From contig JAGPNK010000001.1 in the NCBI GenBank assembly GCA_020746835.1, forward strand, positions 2,728,001 through 2,792,000: DNA of 64,000 nucleotides, given 5' to 3'. The stretch is from Stachybotrys elegans. Lineage: Eukaryota; Ascomycota; Sordariomycetes; Hypocreales; Stachybotryaceae. A program made the position numbers and the translations under genes. A model generated the notes under the pieces. That model was given only the letters and a program-made list of their open reading frames with translations. It did no database searches and had not been told where the DNA came from. Position 1 is the stretch's first letter, and each line of letters starts with the position of its first letter. Of this stretch, positions 55,158 through 64,000 are shown in pieces.

Positions 55158-56038
55158 ACAAGAAAGCTGACCACTGCGTCCGCCGCGCCGTAAGGAATAG
55201 TGTTACCTGAAAAAAGTGTATTGTATGTACATATTGTTCTCTGGCACTACTTCCTACTCAGAAGTAGCTTTAAGTGGTCACATGACTGTTTTCTATATTA
55301 AGCCTACCCTGAAGTATATTGTGTAATGAGCATTTCTAGGTGTTTGATTGGGAACCGATTGGCGGGTTGGTTGCATGGTGTGCCTCTCTTTGTGGTAATG
55401 GTTGATTTTCCTTTATTATTATTTTCTCGTTCGTTTGATTGTGATTGGGTTAGTAGTGTGCGTCCGTGAATCATGGGTCTTTGTTCCCTGGATTCCTACA
55501 TCTTGACCATCAGGTGCCCACTCAAAACAAATCGCCCTTTTTGTCCAGGCAGCTGTTGGCGGCTCCATCTTTGATTGGCTGGGCGCCTGGCGGTGTCTGC
55601 CTGACGTGCAGGAGGGGCCACCCAGCTTAACGTCACTCCACTTAGAAAGGAAGGAACTAAACTTTTAGCATCCATGAACTTTCTCTCAAACACATATTGG
55701 ATCTCACATTCTTTCACCTCACCACCACATCTGCCGACTCCGGCAGCAAGCATCTGGACCGAAGTCTCTATCTCACCGCTCCCCATCTACTCCAGCAGAG
55801 CGATAACATCGCCGCCACGCGCGTAGACTACTACTGGTCTGCGTAGGGTTCGCGAGCTCGACACGAAGCCGATGCGCGCATCGTGATCGAATCGCCAAGG
55901 TTACCTCAACGAACCCGAATCGACGGAACAACCACCGTCTCTGCCCCCCTGAAGACACCAGAGTTCGACTCGCCATCCATTTCTCAACTCACCGCCCTCA
56001 TACTACCCCCTCCTCGAACTACTCTCTGGACTGGCACG

Positions 56039-58248
56039 ATGGCGCCGCGAGGTCCCCGAGGAGGACAGGCTTCTCAGCCGGGGCGTGACACGAGGAACAG
56101 CACACTCAACTCAAGAGCGAACACCAGGGGAGGCATACAAAAACGCAAAGCTGGCACTGCTAGGCTGGATGGAGATGGGGACCTTGACATGGACTCGGGT
56201 GCTCGCAAGGCACAGCGAGGTACCGACACGGCTACAAGAGCTCGCGGCTCTACCAGGACCTCTGCGTCAAACCCCCGCGGCAATTCCAGGGCTGCACAGG
56301 CCGTCATCAAACATCTGAGCAATGGCGACAACGACATCGCCAGCCGAATCTCGAACCCTCCAACCGCCAGATCAGTCAGATCACGCGGCGTCAACCAACC
56401 ACTCTCATACCTCCGGGTCCATGGTCTCAAGCAAAGCAAGGCCGCCAGCAACCCAGACGGTGGGCTTAAGGACCTGCTCGCTTTTCTGGAAAGAAAGGCA
56501 TCAGGGCTTGCAGCCGGCAAAAAGCGGTCAGTAATGATCAAAAAGGTATGTCCATTGTCATGGGGACTCCAACCGTCGCTACCCAACAGGCCGGAAGTAC
56601 AGACGCGTACCAGTCGGAAAATATGGAAAATGCCTCCGCTGGCACGAATGCAACTCTCCACAGCGACCGGATGAAAGCTGTCTTCACCACCTGCTAACAT
56701 AAAATAGTCACACGTCGCTGGGGATTACGTGTTCATTGGGGCTTCTGCGGATGATGCGGAGGAGATTTTGAAGGTTAACACATTTCAATTCGCGGGAGTC
56801 GAGCTGGAGGTTATTGAATCGACAGAGGGTATGGGCTACCAGAGCAAGGTGACGGAATCAAAGGAGACACAGGAGCTGCGCGCCCGCCTCCAGGCCATTC
56901 TCGGCCAGCGGTATGCAGGCAATACCAAACTGCTGAAACTGGATGCCCTAGCTTCCGATGAAGAGCTACTTCGCCTCGGCATGTTTGAGACGAGGGAACG
57001 CGCCCTCAAAACCTTTAAAGGACTCATGGCCATCTGTGACGGGCTGTTCAAAACGGCCAAGGACAAGCAGGAGGCCATCGAAAGCATCAGCCTGGCCAAC
57101 AACAACATCGACGATGTAGCGCAGGTGGAAATGGTTGCTACGACATTCCCTCAGCTCAAGAACCTTGACATGAGCGGCAACCAGATCACTAGCATGCAAG
57201 GCTTCCAGGGGTGGAAAGGCAGATTCAAAGCCCTGGAGACTATATACATGACCGGAAACCCCATTGAAGCGACCGACCCCGACTACCAAGCGAGCCTGCT
57301 TGAATGGTTCCCCAACCTCCAGATTATCAATGGCAACCAGGTCCGAAGCGCCGAGCAGATTGCTGCCCAAATCGAAGCCTCGAAGCCGAAGCCAATTCCA
57401 CAGAGCGGACCCGACTTCCGCGATGTCAATGGAATTGGTGAAAACTTCCTGCTGCAGTTCTTTGCAGCATATGATGGCGACCGCCAGGCTCTTGCATCCC
57501 AATACTATGACGACGACAGCCAGTTTTCGCTGGCGGTAGATGCGATTTCAGTCAGAGACCCCAATGGACCCGCACCGCTTCCGTGGGGTGCATACATTAA
57601 GGCATCGCGCAATCTCATGAAGATCACCACCGCCAATGCCCGGATCCAGCGCCTCTTCAAGGGCGCCAGCATGATCGGAGAGCTGTGGAAAGGACTCCCA
57701 GCTACAAGACACCCCAACATCAAGGACGACATCAGCAAGTACATCATGGATTGCCACCCCCTGACGGGCCTCGTCGACCCTACTGGCCAGAGCATCATGG
57801 GCGTGGATGGGCTCATCATCTCCGTCCACGGCGAGTTTGACGAATACGAACAGAAATCAGACACGATGGGCAAGCGGAGCTTTTCGCGCACCTTTGTTCT
57901 CGGACCTGGACAGCCCGGAAAGGCTGCCATCCGGGTGGTGAGCGACATGTTGTCACTCCGCGCCTACAGTCCCTTGCCCAACGTCTTTGCGGCCCCAGCT
58001 ACGACGCCGGCGCCCACGGACCAAGCTCAACAGCAGGCAATGATTGCCGAGCTATCGAAACAAACTGGCATGGTGCCACAATATTCGGAACTGTGCCTAA
58101 CCCAAGTCAACTGGAACTTTGACCAGGCACTGGTGGTTTTCAACGAGAAGAAGGTATGTCTCTCTTTTTATGCGCCACCTCTATGTTGTATTAACAAGTG
58201 AACCCACAGGCCCAACTGCCACCCGAGGCCTTTGCAGTAGCATCGTAG
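56039..58248 (+). CDS. MEX67: mRNA export factor Mex67 (TAP/NXF1 family)
   Basis: Exons 56039-56545, 56708-58153 and 58210-58248 join in phase to 663 residues. The N-terminus is basic, Gly/Arg-rich and RNA-binding in type (MAPRGPRGGQASQPG). An RRM-like region follows near 135-225 (KRSVMIKK joined to SHVAGDYVFIGAS). The LRR domain lies at about 290-375 (ESISLANNNIDDVAQVE, LKNLDMSGNQITSM), the NTF2-like domain that pairs with Mtr2 at about 414-592 (GENFLLQFFAAYDGDRQAL), and a C-terminal UBA-like/TAP-C domain at 612-663. TAP-C binds FG-nucleoporins; here it reads MIAELSKQTGMVPQYSELCL then NWNFDQALVVFNEKK and ends PPEAFAVAS. A terminal exon of only 39 bp completes the TAP-C helix. Mex67 carries mRNPs and pre-60S particles through nuclear pores. 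Confidence 0.93.
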
Positions 58249-58879
58249 GGGATAGGGGCATGTCTCTCCCTCTGATGCTCTGCTCAGGAGGGCATTGCAA
58301 AGATCACACTCTGCAGATGACCCAAGGATGCATTGCCATCACTAGAGAAGCCACACGCAGGAATTAGGAAGTTAGAAAAATTGGAACAAACAGAATTTGA
58401 TGAACAGGAGTTCACCGAGATTGCCGGGGTTACGATTGTCATGTATCATTCGGGATAAACGGATACTCGGGAGTTTAGTATGATAAGTGATCCGGACATA
58501 GCATAAATTCAACCCAGGAAAGAGGTCAAAATTACAAGGACACTACCTTTTGTGGGTAGTTGTTCAACTAAAAGCAAAGTCCCTCTTCCCCCTTTATAAG
58601 TTTTCTGTAGCAGGTGGCTGGATGATGCGGAGGCACTCCGGCAGTCAAGAGACTAGCATTGATATAAATGACGTACCGTAAAACAGAAAACAAAATATCC
58701 AGTGGCTGTGCCAAAGGATAATAGCACGACGCTGCCAATCGGGAATGACTGTTGCAGGTAGTCCAACACGGGCGATATTGCCATCAGCTGTGGCGCCGTC
58801 TGTCAGGAAGAAGCCGACGAGCCTTTTGGCGAGGCTACACGCTGGCTGAGCAGCATCAGCAAAGCCTTATAACAAGCTC

Positions 58880-59415
58880 GGACACCCTCGCCGACTCACT
58901 CGAAGAACTCATGATGCGAGCTATTTCGGGAGCACTCCGACCAGAGGAGCCGGTGAAGGGCACGAGCCCACCGTGCAGCCATGCCATCAGATGCTCTACA
59001 GTGAAGACGTTCGGGCAGCATCTATAGTAAGTTTATCGTAGGGTTAGGCCAGTGCCACTTCTCCGTGTCCAAATCTGTCCCAAAGGACATGCTTGAGATG
59101 TGCGCTCGGCTACGAAGGATGTCCAAGATCCCGAAGCACACGTGACTCTTGACCCATGGTCGCTTGCTGCCAAGTCGCTGGATTTTGTCATGATCCGCCC
59201 GTTCCTGGACGGCAACGGCAGGATGAGCCGTATGATCCTCAACGCCATCCTGTGTCAACACACAGGCATTGCGGTGCCCATGGCGAGGACGAGGTGGACA
59301 GAGCGGGCTATCTGGATATGAAATGGCGGGCAGAGGGCCACGGAGAGCATGCTGGCTTTGTGGTCCGCTCCATGTTCCCGCCTCGTTCCCGAATCTCTTT
59401 CTTTCTTTCGCACCT
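58880..59415 (+). pseudogene. Decayed Fic-domain protein gene
   Basis: Pieces of one protein appear in successive frames. The first is SDTLADSLEELMMRAISGAL (about 58890-58955), and the second is SVPKDMLEMCARL (near 59075-59115). The third holds LDPWSLAAKSLDFVMIRPFL and DGNGRMSRMILNAILCQHTG (59145-59265). The last is GEDEVDRAGYLDMKWRAEGH (about 59285-59345). The order matches fungal Fic proteins: N-terminal helix, VPxxM segment, DPxxLAAK helix, catalytic HPFxxGNGR loop, then a D-R-x-x-Y-L helix. At least two frameshifts break the frame, and the catalytic His of HPFxDGNGR is Arg (CGC at 59196-59198). Fic enzymes transfer AMP or other groups to proteins. This copy cannot be active in its present form. 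Confidence 0.65.
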
Positions 59416-62400
59416 GCAGCCAGTAGAATTCAATTCACTCAATACGTAGTTTGGCTTCATTTGGTTCTTATTCATCAAACGTCGAAGGCTGCCATGAAGG
59501 ATTGTAAGAGAACCCTAAATAGGTAGCTACAACAGTAGAACCGTGTAAATATGGATGAGGGGGATAATCGCACGTATCACAATAGTTTCGCGTGGGGTTT
59601 GTTCCGTCGCACAAATCACTTGCTCATTCTGGTAATCGATGGACAGGAACCAAAGTCCCATGGGATGTTGAAGGAGCAGACAAGCCGCGATTAGTTGCGC
59701 TGCAGACTGAGAGCGGGGAGGCGGATTGTTCTTGTGTTCCTTTGGCGCAGACGATGCGTCTGTCTGCCCAGTCCAGTGTTTCTAGACCAATCCCAATATT
59801 ATGCGCTGCAGTATAACCGACGCTTGGGAACACGAGGTAGCAGACACGTGGATGGAAGTGCCAAGACGTTGAACCCATGGCCAAAACGTCGCGAGAGATG
59901 ATCCTTACGGAAGCTCGGAAACTATGGACTACCTGTCGTCTACTCCGTATGGGGGATGGCAGTTGCTGTAAATAAGCTGACGCAGACGGTTCATCAAGAT
60001 GTGACATACTAAGAGCGGCCAATCCTGACGTCGATTAGAACGGAAGAGCACTGACCTGGAGGGCTTCTGGTTCTGTTTGACGGCACTGATAGAAACATGC
60101 CTGTGAAGGAGCTGCTTCCTTAACGAGCAAGTCGCACGTGGGTACACCAATGCACGCACCCGAAGACCTCGAGGTCCTATAAGACAGAATATTACGGGCT
60201 GTGGATAAGGTGCTACACGTCCTTGTGGCAGCCTCCAATACCGTGTCATACATGCAGTAGCCAATGGCCAGGAGAGGATGCAATGGCCGTAGAAGCAGAA
60301 CGAAGGCCATGGGGAGACGTTTCGGTTCAACGAAACGGACGATTCTATTCGTCCGAGCGGATGATAAAAGTCGGGCTTGCCTACAAGGGGGCTTGATGGC
60401 GTGTTTCAGGGCGGCATGCTTGTTGGGTGGGCACACAACCTGCAGGGTATAGTACCCAGCTGTATTGTGTGGCGTGCCCAATTTCTCTCAATTTCCCGGC
60501 GACCCTTGGTGGCTTCACATTTACAATGATGGCGGCTGGCCTTTGCCGACGTGGATCGGGTACAGAACGCAAGCTGGAGTGAATGTGTGCCGTCCATCTC
60601 GGCAAGGCTGGTGCAGATGACGACAGAGGCGGATGGCGGAACAATAGGGACGACGGAAGCTGCGCCACGAATCACTGTGCTCAAGTCAGTACAGGTTTTG
60701 TCGGAACGGATGGGGGTTGAGGGTTAGGGCGCGGTGTGAAATGATTTGATAATTTATCGCGGACCTTAGCATGGCTTGGTAAAGCCAGGTCTGGTCTAGA
60801 CAAACCAGGCTCGTGGTCGCCAGAAAGATGGTCGGGAAGCATCAGGTTGATGGATTCCGATGCATAACATGCTATAAGCACCAGCAGGGAGCTGCACGAT
60901 TTCCCCAGGGCACCATGAGGTCCGAGCGCGCAATGAAGATTCATCATCGCCAGCAGCGGCTTGAGCCCAATTCTTGACTCTTGACTCGGGGCATCATAAG
61001 CTGGATCAATCGAGGCTGGTCAGGCGATGCTTTTGGCTGGTGGAGGTAGAAGCTGATGAGGTAGAGCACTTGCCTGTCGCACCGGTTTTTAGCGCTCAGC
61101 TGTCGTCCGTATGTCGTCACGCTTCTAGACGCCTCCCATTTGGCGGGCGGGTATGGGCAAACAGGTAGGTTAGCAGCCCATGCTCATGGATTGATGTTGA
61201 TGTGGTACCCCTTTTTTGCTTTTCTTCACGGGCGCTTCTCCTCCAACCACCATGTCTCGCAGCCTGGGTGGGAAGGAAGGCGGGAAAGAGGTACAACCTA
61301 CCGGGTACCTATCCTCAATACTATACAGGTATTGACCGGCCGGGTGGGACTTGATAAGAACGCGGATGAACCGAGAAAATCATGTACTCGTCAGCATTAG
61401 TATACTTTGAGCTATGACGCCCAGCGTGGTACCGCCTAGCCTCAGGCAAGTACTACGTACATACTGGGTGGCTACTAAGTCGGCCAGGCACTGCCTCGTT
61501 CCATTGGCTAGCGGTCTGACAGGCCTGTAAAGAGGCAGGTACCACGGATTCTTTGCACAACCTCACCACTCTTGCAAGACTCAAAACCAGAGACCCATGC
61601 GGAGATGGGTTGGATTGATCAGAACCACGGATGATGGGCCATGACTGTGATAAGCGGGAGAGCGCACGGCACTGCCTCTCAAGCACAGCACAGAACCGCT
61701 CCCCCCGCTCTACGCCTCCTCCTCCCGCCCGCCCGGCCACGACAGGATGGCGATGTGGGCAGATTTCTCGTGTCCGCCGCATCTGCTTCGTTTGCGTGCA
61801 TGCAAGGATCGATTCAGTGCAACACCACCAGGGATGTCCTGGTTTTGCCTGTATTGGGCTGGTGGCTTTTCCCGCCTGTTGCGCAGCGAAACACGCTGCT
61901 TCCAGGGTTGGCCGGTGCCTGGGGCTAGTCGGCAAATGGGCTAACGCCCTTTCCTCTCGCGCTGTGGTGGATGCGCCTGCCGGGATCTGAGAAGGCCAAG
62001 CTTCATCTGCGAAGAAATGGACTGACTCCCCCCGGCTCGGAAACGAGGTACCTCGCCGGATGGCAGAAGGTACAATCTCGGGTGGCGCCCCTTTGCCCTG
62101 GCCCCGCAGCAAGCGCAGCCTTCCCGCGAGTCACTGACTGCCGACACGGTGGTACCGCCCAGGTCATCGCTTCTCAACGTTCCTACATGCGCGCACGTAT
62201 CGCATCCATGCATACCCTGGTCCATTCCCCTTACTGGACGTCGTCTCTCCTCTCTCGTTTCCCATGCCTGCGTCCGTGTTTCTTCTTCTCTTCTACTTCT
62301 GGTTTCCTGGGTCTCACTCTCTCCTCCCGTTTGCCCTTTCTTGCCTCTCTTCACAGCCGCACGGGTTGCTGTGCATCGTCGCTCTCTTCCACGCCCTGCC

Positions 62401-62520
62401 GTTGGCTGTTTGTTGACTTTCGACCCTTTACACCTTCGTCACATTCGTCTGGCACGAGAGCAGCGAGGAGTTTATACTTGCATTCGCCCTGGTTCGACCT
62501 CGACCGCGCCTCACAACCTT

Positions 62521-62546
62521 GACTTCGACTTCGACTTCGACTTCGA
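62521..62546 (+). repeat. (GACTTC)4 microsatellite
   Basis: Four perfect GACTTC units are followed by GAT, about 290 bases upstream of the Kelch-like gene start. Confidence 0.85.
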
Positions 62547-62835
62547 TATCGTCTCACATTCACGCGTCCGTCTTCGCCTTTCGATTTTCCCGCTTGTTTC
62601 CATCGGCAGACCGCGTCGCCGCCCGCTTGTCTCATTCTCATCATCGAACCGCGACTTGGCCTTGACCACCTAAACATTGCCAACCTCGCTTTGCCGACAC
62701 GAGCTTCTGTTACGTCTTGTGTCTGCTTCTCTTCGTCTTTAGGCCATGTCACTATAACCAACAGCCAAAGCTTCGATAAAGTTTAGCAGTACTATCTTGT
62801 TGCGCCACCCATCTGCGCCAACACAGACAGCGACC

Positions 62836-64000
62836 ATGTCGATCCCAGAGCCTCCCGTGTCTTTGGACAACTCGTGTACGGTTATTCACGACAACACTCT
62901 TTACTCGTACTCGCCGGCTGGCTTCTTGTCTTTGCGTCTCAACTTGAATGCGGAATGGGAGGTGTTGCCGATGGGAGAGACGGTCACCGGCGCCGTGTGT
63001 GTCGGGACCACGCCTCCTAATGCCGCCGAGGCTGCCTTCTTCCTTGTAGGCGGAGTCTCAGAATCACCCGATTACAACGGCCTCCAGATGTTTACCTATG
63101 CGACTGGTCAATGGGCTGCAATCCCTTCTGCCGCTGAAGTTACGAGGAATAGGCGTTACCACACGGCGGCTTATATCCAGGCCAACAATGCGATTGTTGT
63201 TTACGCAGGTACAATCGACGGCACCCCCGCGCCCTCCTCACAGACCTTCACCATTGGCGCCTCGGCTCCCTACGAGCACAAGGGGGCTGTGCTAGGTACC
63301 ATGGCACCACCACCTGGTGTGTCTCCGCTGCTCCTGAAGTGGTCTGATGCCGACGTCGTTCTCCTCGGTGGTGATCCTGCCAACAACAAGGTCTACTTGT
63401 TCAACCCCAACGCTGGCTGGAGAGATTTCAGCGCGACCCTTGAGCAGCCGCTTAAGGACGTCAGCTCCATGCGAGCCATCATTGTGGATGGTGCAGATGG
63501 CTCAAAGAGTCTCATCGAGTTTGATATGACAGCATCACCAAACACGGTCAGCCGCGTTGTTATACAGAATGCTGAAGGTGGTCCGGTGTTTAATTCTCCG
63601 CCCGTCGAGCGAAGCCTACCGTCGAATCCCCATTCACTTGATCGACGTGACCTGACACTGGATAACTGGCCTGAATACAACAGCACCTTGGCCCCGACCG
63701 AAACCCGTTCCAACTATGCCATGGCTCAGGGTTTGGACAACATGGTCGTCTTCTCTGGCGGCAATAGTGAGCACCCTCTCCGTATCTATGACGTTGAGGA
63801 GAACTCGTGGATGAACGAGGCGGTTATCTTCAACGACCAAGCCCGACTTCAGGCTTCATCTACCGCATCCTCAGTTACATCCACTGTGGCTTCATCAACC
63901 TCCACATCCATCTCTTCTACCATCACAAGCAGTGCTTCCTCGACTTTCACCACGGAATTTGCCTCATCCAGCACCACTGAATCACTGTCTCCAGCTTTTA
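62836..64000 (+). CDS. Kelch-like beta-propeller protein, 5' part only
   Basis: The frame is open from ATG at 62836 to the window edge, giving 388 residues of a longer protein. It starts MSIPEPPVSLDNSCTVIHDN without a signal peptide. About residues 15-340 show repeated Kelch-like units: hydrophobic strand, GG (FFLVGGVSES, DVVLLGGDPANN, NMVVFSGGNSEH), then an aromatic turn (YNGLQMFTYATGQWAAIP, YDVEENSWMNEAV). From residue 345 on the sequence is almost pure Ser/Thr/Ala/Val, typical of a mucin-like stalk that in related fungal proteins precedes a single membrane span. The span itself would lie beyond the window. Function is not known; fungal relatives are often mislabelled in databases. Confidence 0.8.
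   Translation, partial: MSIPEPPVSLDNSCTVIHDNTLYSYSPAGFLSLRLNLNAEWEVLPMGETVTGAVCVGTTPPNAAEAAFFLVGGVSESPDYNGLQMFTYATGQWAAIPSAAEVTRNRRYHTAAYIQANNAIVVYAGTIDGTPAPSSQTFTIGASAPYEHKGAVLGTMAPPPGVSPLLLKWSDADVVLLGGDPANNKVYLFNPNAGWRDFSATLEQPLKDVSSMRAIIVDGADGSKSLIEFDMTASPNTVSRVVIQNAEGGPVFNSPPVERSLPSNPHSLDRRDLTLDNWPEYNSTLAPTETRSNYAMAQGLDNMVVFSGGNSEHPLRIYDVEENSWMNEAVIFNDQARLQASSTASSVTSTVASSTSTSISSTITSSASSTFTTEFASSSTTESLSPAF

Larger units (their letters stand above)
54399..56038. other. Intergenic region between MPH1 and MEX67
   Basis: This 1.64 kb interval holds an ACGCGT box at 54498-54503, a SANT-like gene relic (54561-54856) and a GCGACC repeat (55133-55157). The rest is the MEX67 promoter. No intact gene is seen. 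Confidence 0.55.
58249..62835. other. Gene-poor 4.6 kb interval
   Basis: Apart from a decayed Fic gene (58880-59415), no frame here reads as a protein. The last 700 bases are pyrimidine-rich and carry a GACTTC repeat, which suits the leader of the Kelch-like gene. The interval is the largest empty stretch in the window. Confidence 0.5.

Noticed and set aside
60317..60338. Short hairpin CGTTTCG-GTTCAA-CGAAACG
   Set aside because: A 7 bp stem in non-coding DNA with no downstream context; too short to support an RNA gene or site.
59624..60481. Overlapping minus-strand frames of 130-150 codons
   Set aside because: Composition is random-like, no motif is recognisable and no splice model extends them.

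Overview
The window is nuclear DNA of a filamentous ascomycete, most probably a Sordariomycete and perhaps Hypocreales. Genes are dense, mostly single-copy housekeeping genes on both strands. Introns are short (about 49-70 bp), with GT..AG ends and a GCTAAC/GCTGAC branch site 8-20 bases before the acceptor. QDE-3/Sgs1-type RecQ, Mph1, Atg33, Kar9 and a DUF1275 membrane protein are all of fungal type. The species call is inference; no rRNA or tRNA gene was recognised.

Left part (1-22,100): a CWF19-like splicing/debranching factor (-) and UTP20 (+) are divergent. Then come the mitochondrial zinc-finger protein Zim17 (-), a broken CAP/PR-1 secreted-protein gene (-), cytochrome c1 (+), a Cys-rich unknown (+), proteasome ATPase RPT1 (-) and chaperonin subunit CCT4 (+) sharing one short divergent promoter, a small coiled-coil protein (+) with a GC-AG intron, and the copper chaperone COX17 (-) in three small exons.

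Middle part (22,100-42,500): a small heat-shock protein with a long disordered N-terminus (+), an unrecognised Ser-rich protein (-), Kar9 (+) with a 2 kb or longer leader/promoter region, a large RecQ helicase (-) and a DUF1275 membrane protein (+).

Right part (42,500-64,000): a 1,853-residue ankyrin-repeat protein with a nucleotidyltransferase-like N-terminus (+), Atg33 (-), the FANCM-type helicase Mph1 (-), a relic of a small SANT/Myb-like gene (+), mRNA exporter Mex67 (+), a gene-poor 4.6 kb stretch carrying a decayed Fic-domain gene (+), and the 5' part of a Kelch-like gene (+) that runs off the end.

The genes form no single pathway. Recurrent themes are RNA biogenesis and export (CWF19L, UTP20, MEX67), mitochondria (ZIM17, CYT1, COX17, ATG33), proteostasis (RPT1, CCT4, sHSP) and genome maintenance (RecQ, MPH1). 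No mobile element, CRISPR array or biosynthetic cluster was found. The most interesting items are the NTase-like/ankyrin fusion and three broken genes, one carrying RIP-compatible nonsense mutations.
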